From: an uncultured Bacteroidales bacterium
GTDB lineage: Bacteria > Bacteroidota > Bacteroidia > Bacteroidales > UBA932
DNA length: 64,000 bases
Direction: 5' to 3'
NCBI GenBank assembly: GCA_900318565.1
Contig: ONLD01000001.1
Coordinates: forward strand, 1 to 64,000
Position 1 is the stretch's first letter, and the number at the start of each line of letters is the position of its first letter. The notes below the pieces were generated by a model. The model saw nothing but the letters and a program-made list of their open reading frames with translations. It was not told the origin of the DNA and did no database searches. Below are positions 41,560 to 49,918 of the stretch, piece by piece. Both the position numbers and the translations under genes were made by a program.

Positions 41560-44500
41560 ATGAAACTTGGAAAATCTATTCTTCTTTTCGCCACCGGTGT
41601 AATAGCCCTGGCTATTTCGGCATTTACGGTTGCCTCCTGCATCCGCCCGGCCGCGGAGATTGCCGTAACCGGCGTGACCGTGAGCCAGCCCTCCCTCTCT
41701 CTCGAAGAGGGCGAGACCGCCACGATCAGCTACACCGTCCAGCCCAAAGACGCCACCACCCCCGACGTCTCCTTCTCTTCCAGTGACACTTCAGTGGCCA
41801 CAGTATCCAATACCGGAATCGTTACTGCCGTAGCGCCCGGCACCGCCACCATCACCGTCAAGACCAAGGACGGAGGATTCACGGCCACCGTGACCATTAC
41901 CGTCAAGGCCAAGGCCGTGGCCGTGACAGGCATCAGCCTCGACAAGACCGAACTGACCCTGAAATCCGGCGAAAAAGCCACTCTGACAGCCACCGTCACC
42001 CCGGCGAACGCCACGGACAAGAGCGTCACCTGGACATCCAGCGACCCTCCCGTAGTTGCAGTGGATAACGGCGAGATTCTGGCCGGCAAGCCCGGCACCG
42101 CCACCATCACAGTCAAGACCAAGGACGGCGGCAAGACCGCTACCTGCAAAGTCACCGTCGAAAGCGGAGACGTGGCAGTGACCGGTGTCAGCCTCGACAA
42201 GACCGAACTGACCCTGAAGTCCGGCGAAAAAGCCACTCTGACAGCCACCGTCACCCCCGAGGACGCCACAGACAAGACCGTCACCTGGACGACCAGCGAC
42301 GCCGCCGTAGTGGCGGTTGACAAGGGCGAAGTGCTGGCCGGCAAGCCCGGCAAGGCTACCATCACCGTCAAGACCAATGACGGCGGCAAGACTGCTACCT
42401 GCTCCATCACCGTCGAAGCCGCCACAGTGGACGTCACGGGCGTAAGCCTCGACAAGACCGAACTGTCCCTCACCGAAGGCGGTTCCGCCACCCTCAAGGC
42501 CACCGTCACCCCCGAGGATGCCACCGACAAGACCGTCTCATGGAAATCCTCCGACAGCGCTGTAGCCACCGTCGATGAAAACGGCAAAGTAACCGCCGTC
42601 AAGGCCGGCTCCGCAACCATTACCGTCACCACCAAGGACGGCAGCAAGACCGCTACCTGCAAGGTCACCGTCACAGCCGCCACAGTGGCCGTCACGGGCG
42701 TAAGCCTCGACAAGACCGAACTGTCCCTCACCGAAGGCGGTTCCGCCACTCTCAAGGCCACCGTCAACCCCGAGGATGCCACCGACAAGACCGTCTCCTG
42801 GAAATCCTCCGACAGCGCTGTAGCCACCGTCGATGAAAACGGCAAGGTCACTGCCGTCAAGGCCGGCTCCGCAACCATTACCGTCACCACAAAGGACGGC
42901 GGCAAGACCGCTACCTGCAAGGTCACCGTCACCGCCACTTCCGTCGATCTCAAGGCCGTTTACGTAAACAGCACGGACTATCTCAATTTCAGCAATGTCC
43001 TCCACTTTAAGAACGGCTCCAATTACCGCGGCGTGGTGAACGAGTTCCTCATTGTCCCTTGGAACACCACACTTAACCAACTCTTGCAGGACTCCGACGA
43101 ATCGCACTACACTTGCTCTTCTTCAAACACATCCATAGCGGGAGTGAAAGTGGAGAGCCTTGGCTCGCGCTGTGCATTCTGCGTCAAAGTCGACACGTAT
43201 GATCCCACAAGCAGTAGGTTCTGCGACCTGGAGTTCACATACAAGGGAAGCGGAACTAGCGTCACGAAGAAAGTCCGCCTTGTCATCGCCCCGGCCAAAG
43301 CAGTCTCCGCGTATGAGTATGATATATTCACCTACAACGGTTCTTCCCAAGGCACTATAGGCGATACCTACACTTATACTCTCAAGAGCCCCTCCGATGC
43401 TTCCTTCATCAGGCTCTTCACTGAATTCAAGGGGTCTCCTTCCCATTATGCAGTCGCCGACAACGCCGATATGGCCTCATATTCCTGGTCCAGTTCCAAC
43501 ACTTCAGTCGTATCCGTAACCGCAAAGACCACGGAGACAGGCGACACTCCTTATCCGGAACTCAGCTTCACAGGCACCGGAACTTCGAATGTGAAGTACA
43601 GCTACACCGACTACTGGGGCAACACGCTCCTGAAGAACATCAAGTTCACGGTCAGCAAGAGTTTCCTCTCCGGCGGAGACTTCATCTACAAGCACGACAA
43701 CTCCACCTCCAACCGCCATTTCATCAATGTCGGCAATTCTCTCGGCGTGACCCTGATGAAGGATGAAAGCACCGCATACGAGGCAGGCGAAATAACCGGT
43801 CTCACCTGGACGTCCAGCAACAGCGCGATAGCCACAGTCACCAAATACTCTTCGAACGAAGCTGCCGCGTCCATTTCAGGAAAGGCGCCCGGCGACGCGA
43901 CAATCACCGTCACTGCCGCCAACGGCTCCTCCAGGAGTTATTTCGTGACCGTGTACAAGGGCGTTGACAAGATTACCCCCAACTCCACCACCTACACTCT
44001 CGGCGTAGGCTCAAGGCACCAGATAAAGCCCGGCAAGGACTTCACCATCACTCCTTCGGATGCCACCTACACCGCAGAAAACGACTTTAAGTGGCGTTCA
44101 TCAAATACGGGCGTCTTGACCGTAAGCGGCAATGGCCAAGTCACCGGCGTCTCCGAAGGCACAACCTACGTGCAGGCTTCCCCCAAGCCGCTGTATCAGT
44201 GGTGGGCCGACGCCAGGCAGGTCAGGGTCGTAATGCCTTACCTCCAGGTTATCAATCACTCCGGCAGTCCCGCGTTTGTAGCACGACTCGCCAAGGAGAA
44301 AGTCAATATTCCGGCCGACGGCGAGATACTTATGGCCCCTGGCGAGGTCGTGACAATCGGTCTTTTTGATTCCAAGTCCAGCCGCATCATCATCGCTGAC
44401 GGCAAGGCTGAAGAATCCTTAGTAGCCAACACTTCCATCGCAAGTATAAATAGCATTGGCTACAATACAACTACCGACCAAGCAGCATGGATAAGTCTGG

Positions 44501-45561
44501 AGGGCAAAGCGTCGGGCACAACTGAACTAAGAGTCAGGTATCATGGCGACAGCGGGTTTATCTACATCCCGGTCAAGGTCAGGGTAGCTCCGGAATTCGT
44601 CTGGAAGAGCGGCGATTACGCCAGCTCCAGCACATACAAAACGTCAAGCACCAGCCCGCTGTATTTCTCGGTTTCCGCCAAACCCACAGTAAGGGCCGTC
44701 ACTTCTTCCGGTTCGTATTACAGCAGCAATGACGCCCTCGCGCTCGCTTGGAGCAGCAGCGACACCAGCATCGCCACAGTTGACAATCCTTCCGGCTGCC
44801 AGACCACCGTCACGCTCAAGAAAGGCGGGCTTGTGGCAATCACCGGAACAGACAGCAAAGGCAACAAGAGACAATTCTGGATTCAGTCCTACGTGCCTGT
44901 CAGCGCAATCAACGGAGATACAAGGATATTCTACGTGGGAATGTCTATGTCTGGTGTCACTCACCAAATGACCTACGGAGTCAACGGAGACTACCTCTGC
45001 TCTCCTTCGGACGCCACTTTTACGGCTGCCAAAGACTTTATCTGGAGTTCTACGAATACACACCTTGCCAGCATAGATCAAAACACCGGATTAATCACGT
45101 TCACTACTGAAGGTGTAGGAGAAACAGAAGCCATAATAATGGCTAACGCCAGAGTCGGCGGGCCTAGCTTCAATGTCCGCACATTCAGGAATGTGAGGTG
45201 GATGGCAATCTGCCCCTATTCAACTTCAAAAAGCTCCGGCAGTATACAAAAAGACGACCAATTCTTGTCGGTCAAATATGCCAATAGCATTACGCTTGAC
45301 AAAGGCTCTTTTTGCAACTTGAAATTTGCTTCTCAAGAATCCAGCAAGTTCGGCTCAATAAACTTCCAGGATGCGGACTATGCCATAACGAGTTCCGATA
45401 CTTCGGTTGCAGCAGTCAAAGCCACTAACTCATTGACGGGAAAAAACGGCAACTATGTATCAATCCAGGGCCAGAAAGCCGGGACGTCAACAGTTGTAGT
45501 ATCCCTCATAGATGAAAATCGCTACAACTTCAAGATGACCTTCCAAGTAACCGTCAAGTAG
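41560..45561 (+). CDS. BIG2-repeat surface lipoprotein
   Basis: 1333 aa. Lipobox VASC with Cys27. From about residue 33 to 465 run five bacterial Ig-like group 2 domains, each with VTGVS(L/V)-type starts and GxATITVKTKDGG cores, spaced 255-258 bp. Beyond 470 are more divergent Ig-like segments (SSSNTSVVSV, SSNSAIATV, SSSDTSIATV). Such proteins form rod-like stalks in adhesins and glycan-binding surface proteins. A longer reading from 41476 precedes the signal peptide and is rejected. Repeats 4 and 5 are almost identical in DNA, while the C-terminal half is less GC-rich. Confidence 0.88.
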   Translation: MKLGKSILLFATGVIALAISAFTVASCIRPAAEIAVTGVTVSQPSLSLEEGETATISYTVQPKDATTPDVSFSSSDTSVATVSNTGIVTAVAPGTATITVKTKDGGFTATVTITVKAKAVAVTGISLDKTELTLKSGEKATLTATVTPANATDKSVTWTSSDPPVVAVDNGEILAGKPGTATITVKTKDGGKTATCKVTVESGDVAVTGVSLDKTELTLKSGEKATLTATVTPEDATDKTVTWTTSDAAVVAVDKGEVLAGKPGKATITVKTNDGGKTATCSITVEAATVDVTGVSLDKTELSLTEGGSATLKATVTPEDATDKTVSWKSSDSAVATVDENGKVTAVKAGSATITVTTKDGSKTATCKVTVTAATVAVTGVSLDKTELSLTEGGSATLKATVNPEDATDKTVSWKSSDSAVATVDENGKVTAVKAGSATITVTTKDGGKTATCKVTVTATSVDLKAVYVNSTDYLNFSNVLHFKNGSNYRGVVNEFLIVPWNTTLNQLLQDSDESHYTCSSSNTSIAGVKVESLGSRCAFCVKVDTYDPTSSRFCDLEFTYKGSGTSVTKKVRLVIAPAKAVSAYEYDIFTYNGSSQGTIGDTYTYTLKSPSDASFIRLFTEFKGSPSHYAVADNADMASYSWSSSNTSVVSVTAKTTETGDTPYPELSFTGTGTSNVKYSYTDYWGNTLLKNIKFTVSKSFLSGGDFIYKHDNSTSNRHFINVGNSLGVTLMKDESTAYEAGEITGLTWTSSNSAIATVTKYSSNEAAASISGKAPGDATITVTAANGSSRSYFVTVYKGVDKITPNSTTYTLGVGSRHQIKPGKDFTITPSDATYTAENDFKWRSSNTGVLTVSGNGQVTGVSEGTTYVQASPKPLYQWWADARQVRVVMPYLQVINHSGSPAFVARLAKEKVNIPADGEILMAPGEVVTIGLFDSKSSRIIIADGKAEESLVANTSIASINSIGYNTTTDQAAWISLEGKASGTTELRVRYHGDSGFIYIPVKVRVAPEFVWKSGDYASSSTYKTSSTSPLYFSVSAKPTVRAVTSSGSYYSSNDALALAWSSSDTSIATVDNPSGCQTTVTLKKGGLVAITGTDSKGNKRQFWIQSYVPVSAINGDTRIFYVGMSMSGVTHQMTYGVNGDYLCSPSDATFTAAKDFIWSSTNTHLASIDQNTGLITFTTEGVGETEAIIMANARVGGPSFNVRTFRNVRWMAICPYSTSKSSGSIQKDDQFLSVKYANSITLDKGSFCNLKFASQESSKFGSINFQDADYAITSSDTSVAAVKATNSLTGKNGNYVSIQGQKAGTSTVVVSLIDENRYNFKMTFQVTVK
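41935..42930. repeat. Tandem BIG2 coding repeats (255-258 bp period)
   Basis: The marker AGCCTCGACAAGACCGAACTG occurs at 41935, 42190, 42445 and 42703. The copies at 42445 and 42703 differ by only a few bases over some 240 bp. High identity suggests recent expansion or homogenisation. Confidence 0.8.
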
Positions 45562-45572
45562 TTGCGACTTCT

Positions 45573-45618
45573 TATTAATAAAATGGCTGGCATTTGGGTG
45601 CCGGCCATTTTATTAATA
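45573..45618. terminator. Bidirectional terminator between BIG2 and DUF2807 genes
   Basis: A 20-bp stem (45573-45592 with 45599-45618, one G-T-type mismatch) with loop TTTGGG. AT-rich outer arms provide U-runs in both directions for the convergent genes. Confidence 0.88.
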
Positions 45619-45634
45619 CCCTGTCCGCCAGGTC

Positions 45635-46330
45635 TTAATTCAGTTTAAGGCCCTTGGAATTGACGCTGCCGCTGCCTGAGACTTTGCTTTCCAGGCTGGA
45701 AGCGGTACCAGTGAGAGTTACGTCACCGCTGCCCATAATACGCACGGAAATATCTCCGGCATCCTTGCAGCAGACCGAGATGTCGCCGCTGCCGGCAACT
45801 GAAAGCTCAGCCGATTTGCAGGTCAAGGCATCCACATCCACGTCTCCGCTGCCACGGACCTTTGAAATAAAGCGCGCACAGTCGATTGCATCAGCCTCCA
45901 GATCACCGCTGCCGGCAACAATGAAAGAGAAGTCCCCTTCCGTGCGGAACGGCCCGTTGATATTGCAGTCTCCGGAGCCGTGTACGGACATCCCGGAGAG
46001 ATCCCCGGCACTGACGGTCAGGAAAGGAGCGTTTTTGGAAGAGGAAATCGAAACGCCTTTCTCGGTACCAATGGTCAGCACGCCGTCGATAACCTCAACC
46101 TTGTAATAATCTAACAGATTGTCATCTGCGGTCAGCACAACCTCCTGCGGGCCCTGGGTGTAGAACACGTCCATTGAGCCCAGCACGGAAATGGAATTGA
46201 ATTCAGGAAGCGAGAGAGTGCGGGACTCGGTCACTCCGCTGCCTTTGATGACCTTGCCTCCTGTGACGGCAAAATTACACGAAACCGCAAGAAGCGCCGC
46301 TACAGCGACAATAAAAAAATTCTTTTTCAT
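45635..46330 (-). CDS. DUF2807 (head GIN domain) lipoprotein
   Basis: 231 aa from ATG 46330 (ATG 46336 also possible). Lipobox LAVSC (Cys18). A beta-helix of GSGD repeats (HGSGDCNING, VAGSGDLEAD, VRGSGDVDVD, MGSGDVTLTG), the DUF2807 signature. Function unknown; these beta-solenoids are found beside PspC and PadR genes, as here, suggesting an envelope-stress output. Last gene of the operon that starts at 48254. Confidence 0.92.
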   Translation of the reverse strand: MKKNFFIVAVAALLAVSCNFAVTGGKVIKGSGVTESRTLSLPEFNSISVLGSMDVFYTQGPQEVVLTADDNLLDYYKVEVIDGVLTIGTEKGVSISSSKNAPFLTVSAGDLSGMSVHGSGDCNINGPFRTEGDFSFIVAGSGDLEADAIDCARFISKVRGSGDVDVDALTCKSAELSVAGSGDISVCCKDAGDISVRIMGSGDVTLTGTASSLESKVSGSGSVNSKGLKLN

Positions 46331-46342
46331 ATACATTGATTA

Positions 46343-47368
46343 TTAAACATTTGCAGAAAACACACAGGCAAGCACGAGTATAATCAGGGCTACCAGAAGA
46401 ATCAGCCAGATGACGAAAAGCCAGAGGCCGGGCCGCCAGGAAGGCGACTTGAAACGGAAGAGGAGCATAATGCCGCCGTAGAGCATCCCTATGAAAGGAA
46501 TCACATACACGAGCACCGCAAGCATCTGCACCCAGAACATTCCGGCCACGGAAGGGAACTGCGCGAACTCTTCGGTCAGTTCCCGGGTAGCCTCGCTGAC
46601 AAAGCTTCCGAATCCCAGCCACTCCCAGCCGAAGCACGCCAGGGCCCCGGCAAACAGCCCGGAGACGGCGGTAATCAGGAGCAGAAGACCTATGCCGACC
46701 TCAAGCACGCGGCCTGCGGTACGCCACGCAGGAGCGCGGCTGATGTCGCGAATCGCATCGCCTACCCGCCCGGCGCCGCTCTCGACGCTGCGGCGTATTC
46801 CCTCGACGGAGCCGTCTTCGCCGCGCTGCTCCCAGCGCTGGCGGGCGGTCTTGGCGGCAGGCATAGATATCCACAAGATGCAGTAAATCAAAGGAATAAT
46901 AAAGAAGAGGAAACCGGAATCGCTGTTCGCAGACCCGAAGAAACCCGCAATCGCAAGAATTGACACAATGACCCGGAGAGCCACCACATCTATTCCGAAA
47001 TAGATGCCCAAGCCGCTCAAGACGCCGCCCAGCTTGCCGCCTTCGAGGTCGCGGTACAGCTTCTTACGGGGCTTTTCGGCCTTCTCCCCGGAGGGCAGCG
47101 CCTCGCGGGCGGACTCTTCTTCGGCCTCCAGCCGCTCCGGACGCCCGAGGATATCTATGATTTCAGAGACTGTCTGCTTCGACACGACTCCTTCCGAGGG
47201 AGTCTTTTCCAGCAGCAGTTCAGCCATCCTCTCCTCTATCCCTTCCATTATCTCGCGGCTTCCGTAGAAAGCCTCCAGTTCGCTCAGATATGCTCCGGCG
47301 GCGGCAGAGGCTTCGGCCTCCATCGTGAAGGCATAACCGCCCACGCTGATTGTTTCTACCTGTTTCAT
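46343..47368 (-). CDS. PspC-domain membrane protein (long form)
   Basis: 341 aa. A cytosolic N-terminal region (about 1-95) with a four-helix-like segment is followed by a PspC domain (KKLYRDLEGGKLGGVLSGLG, then IYFGIDVVALRVI) and several further membrane segments in the C-terminal half (LLLLITAVSGLFAGALACF, GMLYGGIMLLFRF, LWLFVIWLILLVALIILVL). PspC proteins sense or respond to inner-membrane stress. Overlaps the upstream padR-like gene by 4 nt. Confidence 0.9.
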   Translation of the reverse strand: MKQVETISVGGYAFTMEAEASAAAGAYLSELEAFYGSREIMEGIEERMAELLLEKTPSEGVVSKQTVSEIIDILGRPERLEAEEESAREALPSGEKAEKPRKKLYRDLEGGKLGGVLSGLGIYFGIDVVALRVIVSILAIAGFFGSANSDSGFLFFIIPLIYCILWISMPAAKTARQRWEQRGEDGSVEGIRRSVESGAGRVGDAIRDISRAPAWRTAGRVLEVGIGLLLLITAVSGLFAGALACFGWEWLGFGSFVSEATRELTEEFAQFPSVAGMFWVQMLAVLVYVIPFIGMLYGGIMLLFRFKSPSWRPGLWLFVIWLILLVALIILVLACVFSANV

Positions 47369-47694
47369 TGCTTCAGAGTTTCGATTGCACGCACCATTTC
47401 CTGCCAGGCGGCGTCCATCTCGGCGAGCTGGGCACGCCCTTTATCTGTAATACAGTAGTACTTGCGGGGAGGCCCCTGGGTCGATTCTTCCCAGCGGTAG
47501 GCCAGCAGGCCCTGGTTCTTCTGCCTTATCAGCAGGGGATACAGGGTTCCTTCGACCACAATCATATCAGCAGCCTTCAGCTCCTCTATAATGGCGGAAG
47601 CATAGGCTTCGCGCTTGGAGAGTATGCAAAGGATGCAGTACTCCAGCACTCCCTTGCGCATCTGCGAGCGCACGTTGTCCGCATTGCTTTCCAT
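47365..47694 (-). CDS. PadR-family transcriptional regulator
   Basis: 109 aa. Winged helix PadR core: GVLEYCILCILSKREAYASA, EGTLYPLLIRQKNQGLL and PPRKYYCITDKGR. Such regulators usually repress their own operon and respond to membrane or phenolic stress. Sandwiched between two PspC genes (5-nt gap before, 4-nt overlap after), so autoregulation of the stress module is likely. Confidence 0.93.
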   Translation of the reverse strand: MESNADNVRSQMRKGVLEYCILCILSKREAYASAIIEELKAADMIVVEGTLYPLLIRQKNQGLLAYRWEESTQGPPRKYYCITDKGRAQLAEMDAAWQEMVRAIETLKQ

Positions 47695-47699
47695 AGTAT

Positions 47700-48254
47700 C
47701 TAATTGCTTGAGTTAACGAATTTTGCAAGATTCTCAGCGGTCGGAGCCAGGCCGCGCATCTCGCATTTCTGGGCCGAGGTCAGGGCCTTGGGCACCGCAA
47801 TCCAGAGGATGACGTAAATCCAGAATCCCGCGCTGCCGGCCACCAGGGCCACGAGCATCAGCACGCGGATAAGCACCACGTCCACATCGAAATAAGCCGC
47901 GAGTCCGGAGCACACGCCCGCGATACGGCGGTCGTCCGTGTCGCGGTAGAGCCTGCGCTGGGGCTTTTCATCGGGCGCGAAGGGCTCGGCTCCGGGCATC
48001 GGGCTGCCGTCAGGCATACCGAGCTGGGAAATCACCTTCTCGACCAGCTGCAAATCGACGACTCTCTGGCCGGAACCGATTTCCGCGGAGAACAGCTCCG
48101 CGATACGGCCCTCGAGGTCGGACATCACTTCCGCGGAAGAATCAGCGCCAAGACGGCTTTTAAAGAGAATAAGATAACTGTCGAGGCGGGCGTATGCATC
48201 CTCATCCACGACAAAGCTTTTTCCGCCGATACCGGCATTGACTACCTTTTTCAT
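47700..48254 (-). CDS. PspC-domain protein (short form)
   Basis: 184 aa. N-terminal helical region (about 1-85) like that of the 341-aa partner, then the PspC domain QRRLYRDTDDRRIAGVCSGL plus AAYFDVDVVLIRVLML and a second membrane segment. Ends AENLAKFVNSSN. First gene of the operon; promoter TATCTTTG at 48276-48283. Confidence 0.92.
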   Translation of the reverse strand: MKKVVNAGIGGKSFVVDEDAYARLDSYLILFKSRLGADSSAEVMSDLEGRIAELFSAEIGSGQRVVDLQLVEKVISQLGMPDGSPMPGAEPFAPDEKPQRRLYRDTDDRRIAGVCSGLAAYFDVDVVLIRVLMLVALVAGSAGFWIYVILWIAVPKALTSAQKCEMRGLAPTAENLAKFVNSSN

Positions 48255-48275
48255 TTCTCAAAATATTTGTTGGCG

Positions 48276-48283
48276 CAAAGATA
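48276..48283 (-). promoter_or_regulatory. -7 element of PspC-PadR operon
   Basis: Minus-strand TATCTTTG, 21 nt before the ATG at 48254, a normal leader in contrast to the divergent sulfatase. Confidence 0.65.
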
Positions 48284-48355
48284 TGAAATAATTTTAATAC
48301 TTTGCAATACAAAGTACATAAATTTTCAAAATATTTTTTAAAGCCAACAATTTAT

Positions 48356-48363
48356 TATATTTG
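48356..48363 (+). promoter_or_regulatory. -7 element of sulfatase-GH27 operon
   Basis: TATATTTG followed by CGTT and the ATG at 48368, the same 4-nt spacing as at nadE. Confidence 0.65.
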
Positions 48364-48367
48364 CGTT

Positions 48368-49918
48368 ATGAAGGCATATCTGAAAACTCTCCCGGCCCTG
48401 GCGGCGGTTCTCTCTGGCTGCTCCGTCCCGAAAGCCGAGCGCCCGAATATAATATATTTAATGTTCGACGACCTGGGCTACGGCGACCTGGGCTGCTACG
48501 GACAGGAACTCATAGAGACCCCGAATATCGACGCCCTGGCCGCTCGCGGCATAGTGTTCACGGATATGTACTCCGCCGCTCCCCTGTCCGCTCCATCGCG
48601 CTGCAGCGTGATGACCGGCCTCCACTGCGGCCACAGCCAGATACGCGGCAACGACGAGCGCTGGGCCCGCCCGGAAGGGATGGTCCTGAGCGAAGCCGAC
48701 TGGTACTTCGACGCCATCCACGAGAACCCTGACCTCGAAGGGCAGTGGCCCCTTGCCGAAGGCACCGCGACGCTTGCCACAATGCTCTCAGACGCCGGTT
48801 ATGCCACGGCTATGATAGGCAAGTGGGGGCTCGGTGGCCCCGGCTCCGGCTCTGCGCCCGGCGACTGCGGCTTCGACTACTTCTACGGCTTCAACTGCCA
48901 GATGCTGGCGCACTCCTACTACCCCGACTATCTGTGGGAAAACGACAAAAAGGTCCCCACCGGCAATGAGTATATGCCCGTCAACCGCCGGCTGGACCCG
49001 GGCGCAGACCCTTATGACATACGCAGTTACGACAAATTCAACCAGAAGGAGTACTCCTGCGACCTGATGTATGACAAGCTGGAGCGCTGGGTCGGCGACC
49101 ACGCCGCGGAGCCGTTCTTCCTTATGTGGACCACGACCGTGCCGCACAGCACCGTGCAGGCTCCGGAAGAAGAAGTGATGTACTACGTGCAGAAGCTCGG
49201 CGAGGAGAAGACCCCGATTACCGACGGCGGCTGGTACTACCCCGTGCTCTATCCCCATTCCGCCTACGCCGCGATGATAACGCATATCGACACGCAAGTG
49301 GGACGGCTTGTCGAGCGGCTGAAGGAGCTGGGCATCTACGACAACACGCTGATAATCATCACCTCCGACAACGGACCCGCGGCCAATTCCAACTCCCCGG
49401 GCGAGTATTTCAAGTCCGGCGGTCCTTTCAAGTGCCGCAAGGGATGGGGCAAGAGCAGCCTCCACGAAGGCGGCATCCGTATGCCCTTCGTAGTCAGCTG
49501 GGGAGACAGGCTCAAGCCCGGCCGCAGCAACTATATGGGCCAGTTCACCGACCTGATGCCCACCTTCGCGCAGCTCGCGGGCGCAAAAGCCCCTCAGAAT
49601 GACGGCATCTCGTTCGTCCCTACCTTGAAAGGACAGCAGCAGCAGCCGCAGCACCCATATCTCTACTGGGAGTATCCGGCAAGCAAAGGCTGGCTCGCGG
49701 TGCGCGTCGGCCCCTGGAAAGGCCTGGTACAGAACGTACAGAAAGGCAACTGCAATATGGAGCTCTACAATCTTGACGAAGACCCGCAGGAGAGCCGCGA
49801 CCTTGCCGTGATGCATCCTGAAATCTTGGAAGAAATGTGGCACATCATAGAAAACGAGCACTGCGAGGTGCCAAGCCATAATCCCAAATTTGAATTGGAC
49901 ATAAATTTCCCTGAATAA
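48368..49918 (+). CDS. Sulfatase, Ser-type, lipoprotein (S1 family)
   Basis: 516 aa from ATG 48368. Lipobox VLSGC (Cys18). MFDDLGYGDLGCYG metal site, SAPSRCSVMTG with Ser74 as formylglycine precursor, GKWGLGG, and TSDNGPAANSNS. Full-length paralogue of the sulfatase at 32649-34190. Coupled to a GH27 alpha-galactosidase (stop and start share TAATG), so the pair probably strips sulfate and alpha-galactose from one glycan. Requires an anSME not seen here. Confidence 0.93.
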   Translation: MKAYLKTLPALAAVLSGCSVPKAERPNIIYLMFDDLGYGDLGCYGQELIETPNIDALAARGIVFTDMYSAAPLSAPSRCSVMTGLHCGHSQIRGNDERWARPEGMVLSEADWYFDAIHENPDLEGQWPLAEGTATLATMLSDAGYATAMIGKWGLGGPGSGSAPGDCGFDYFYGFNCQMLAHSYYPDYLWENDKKVPTGNEYMPVNRRLDPGADPYDIRSYDKFNQKEYSCDLMYDKLERWVGDHAAEPFFLMWTTTVPHSTVQAPEEEVMYYVQKLGEEKTPITDGGWYYPVLYPHSAYAAMITHIDTQVGRLVERLKELGIYDNTLIIITSDNGPAANSNSPGEYFKSGGPFKCRKGWGKSSLHEGGIRMPFVVSWGDRLKPGRSNYMGQFTDLMPTFAQLAGAKAPQNDGISFVPTLKGQQQQPQHPYLYWEYPASKGWLAVRVGPWKGLVQNVQKGNCNMELYNLDEDPQESRDLAVMHPEILEEMWHIIENEHCEVPSHNPKFELDINFPE

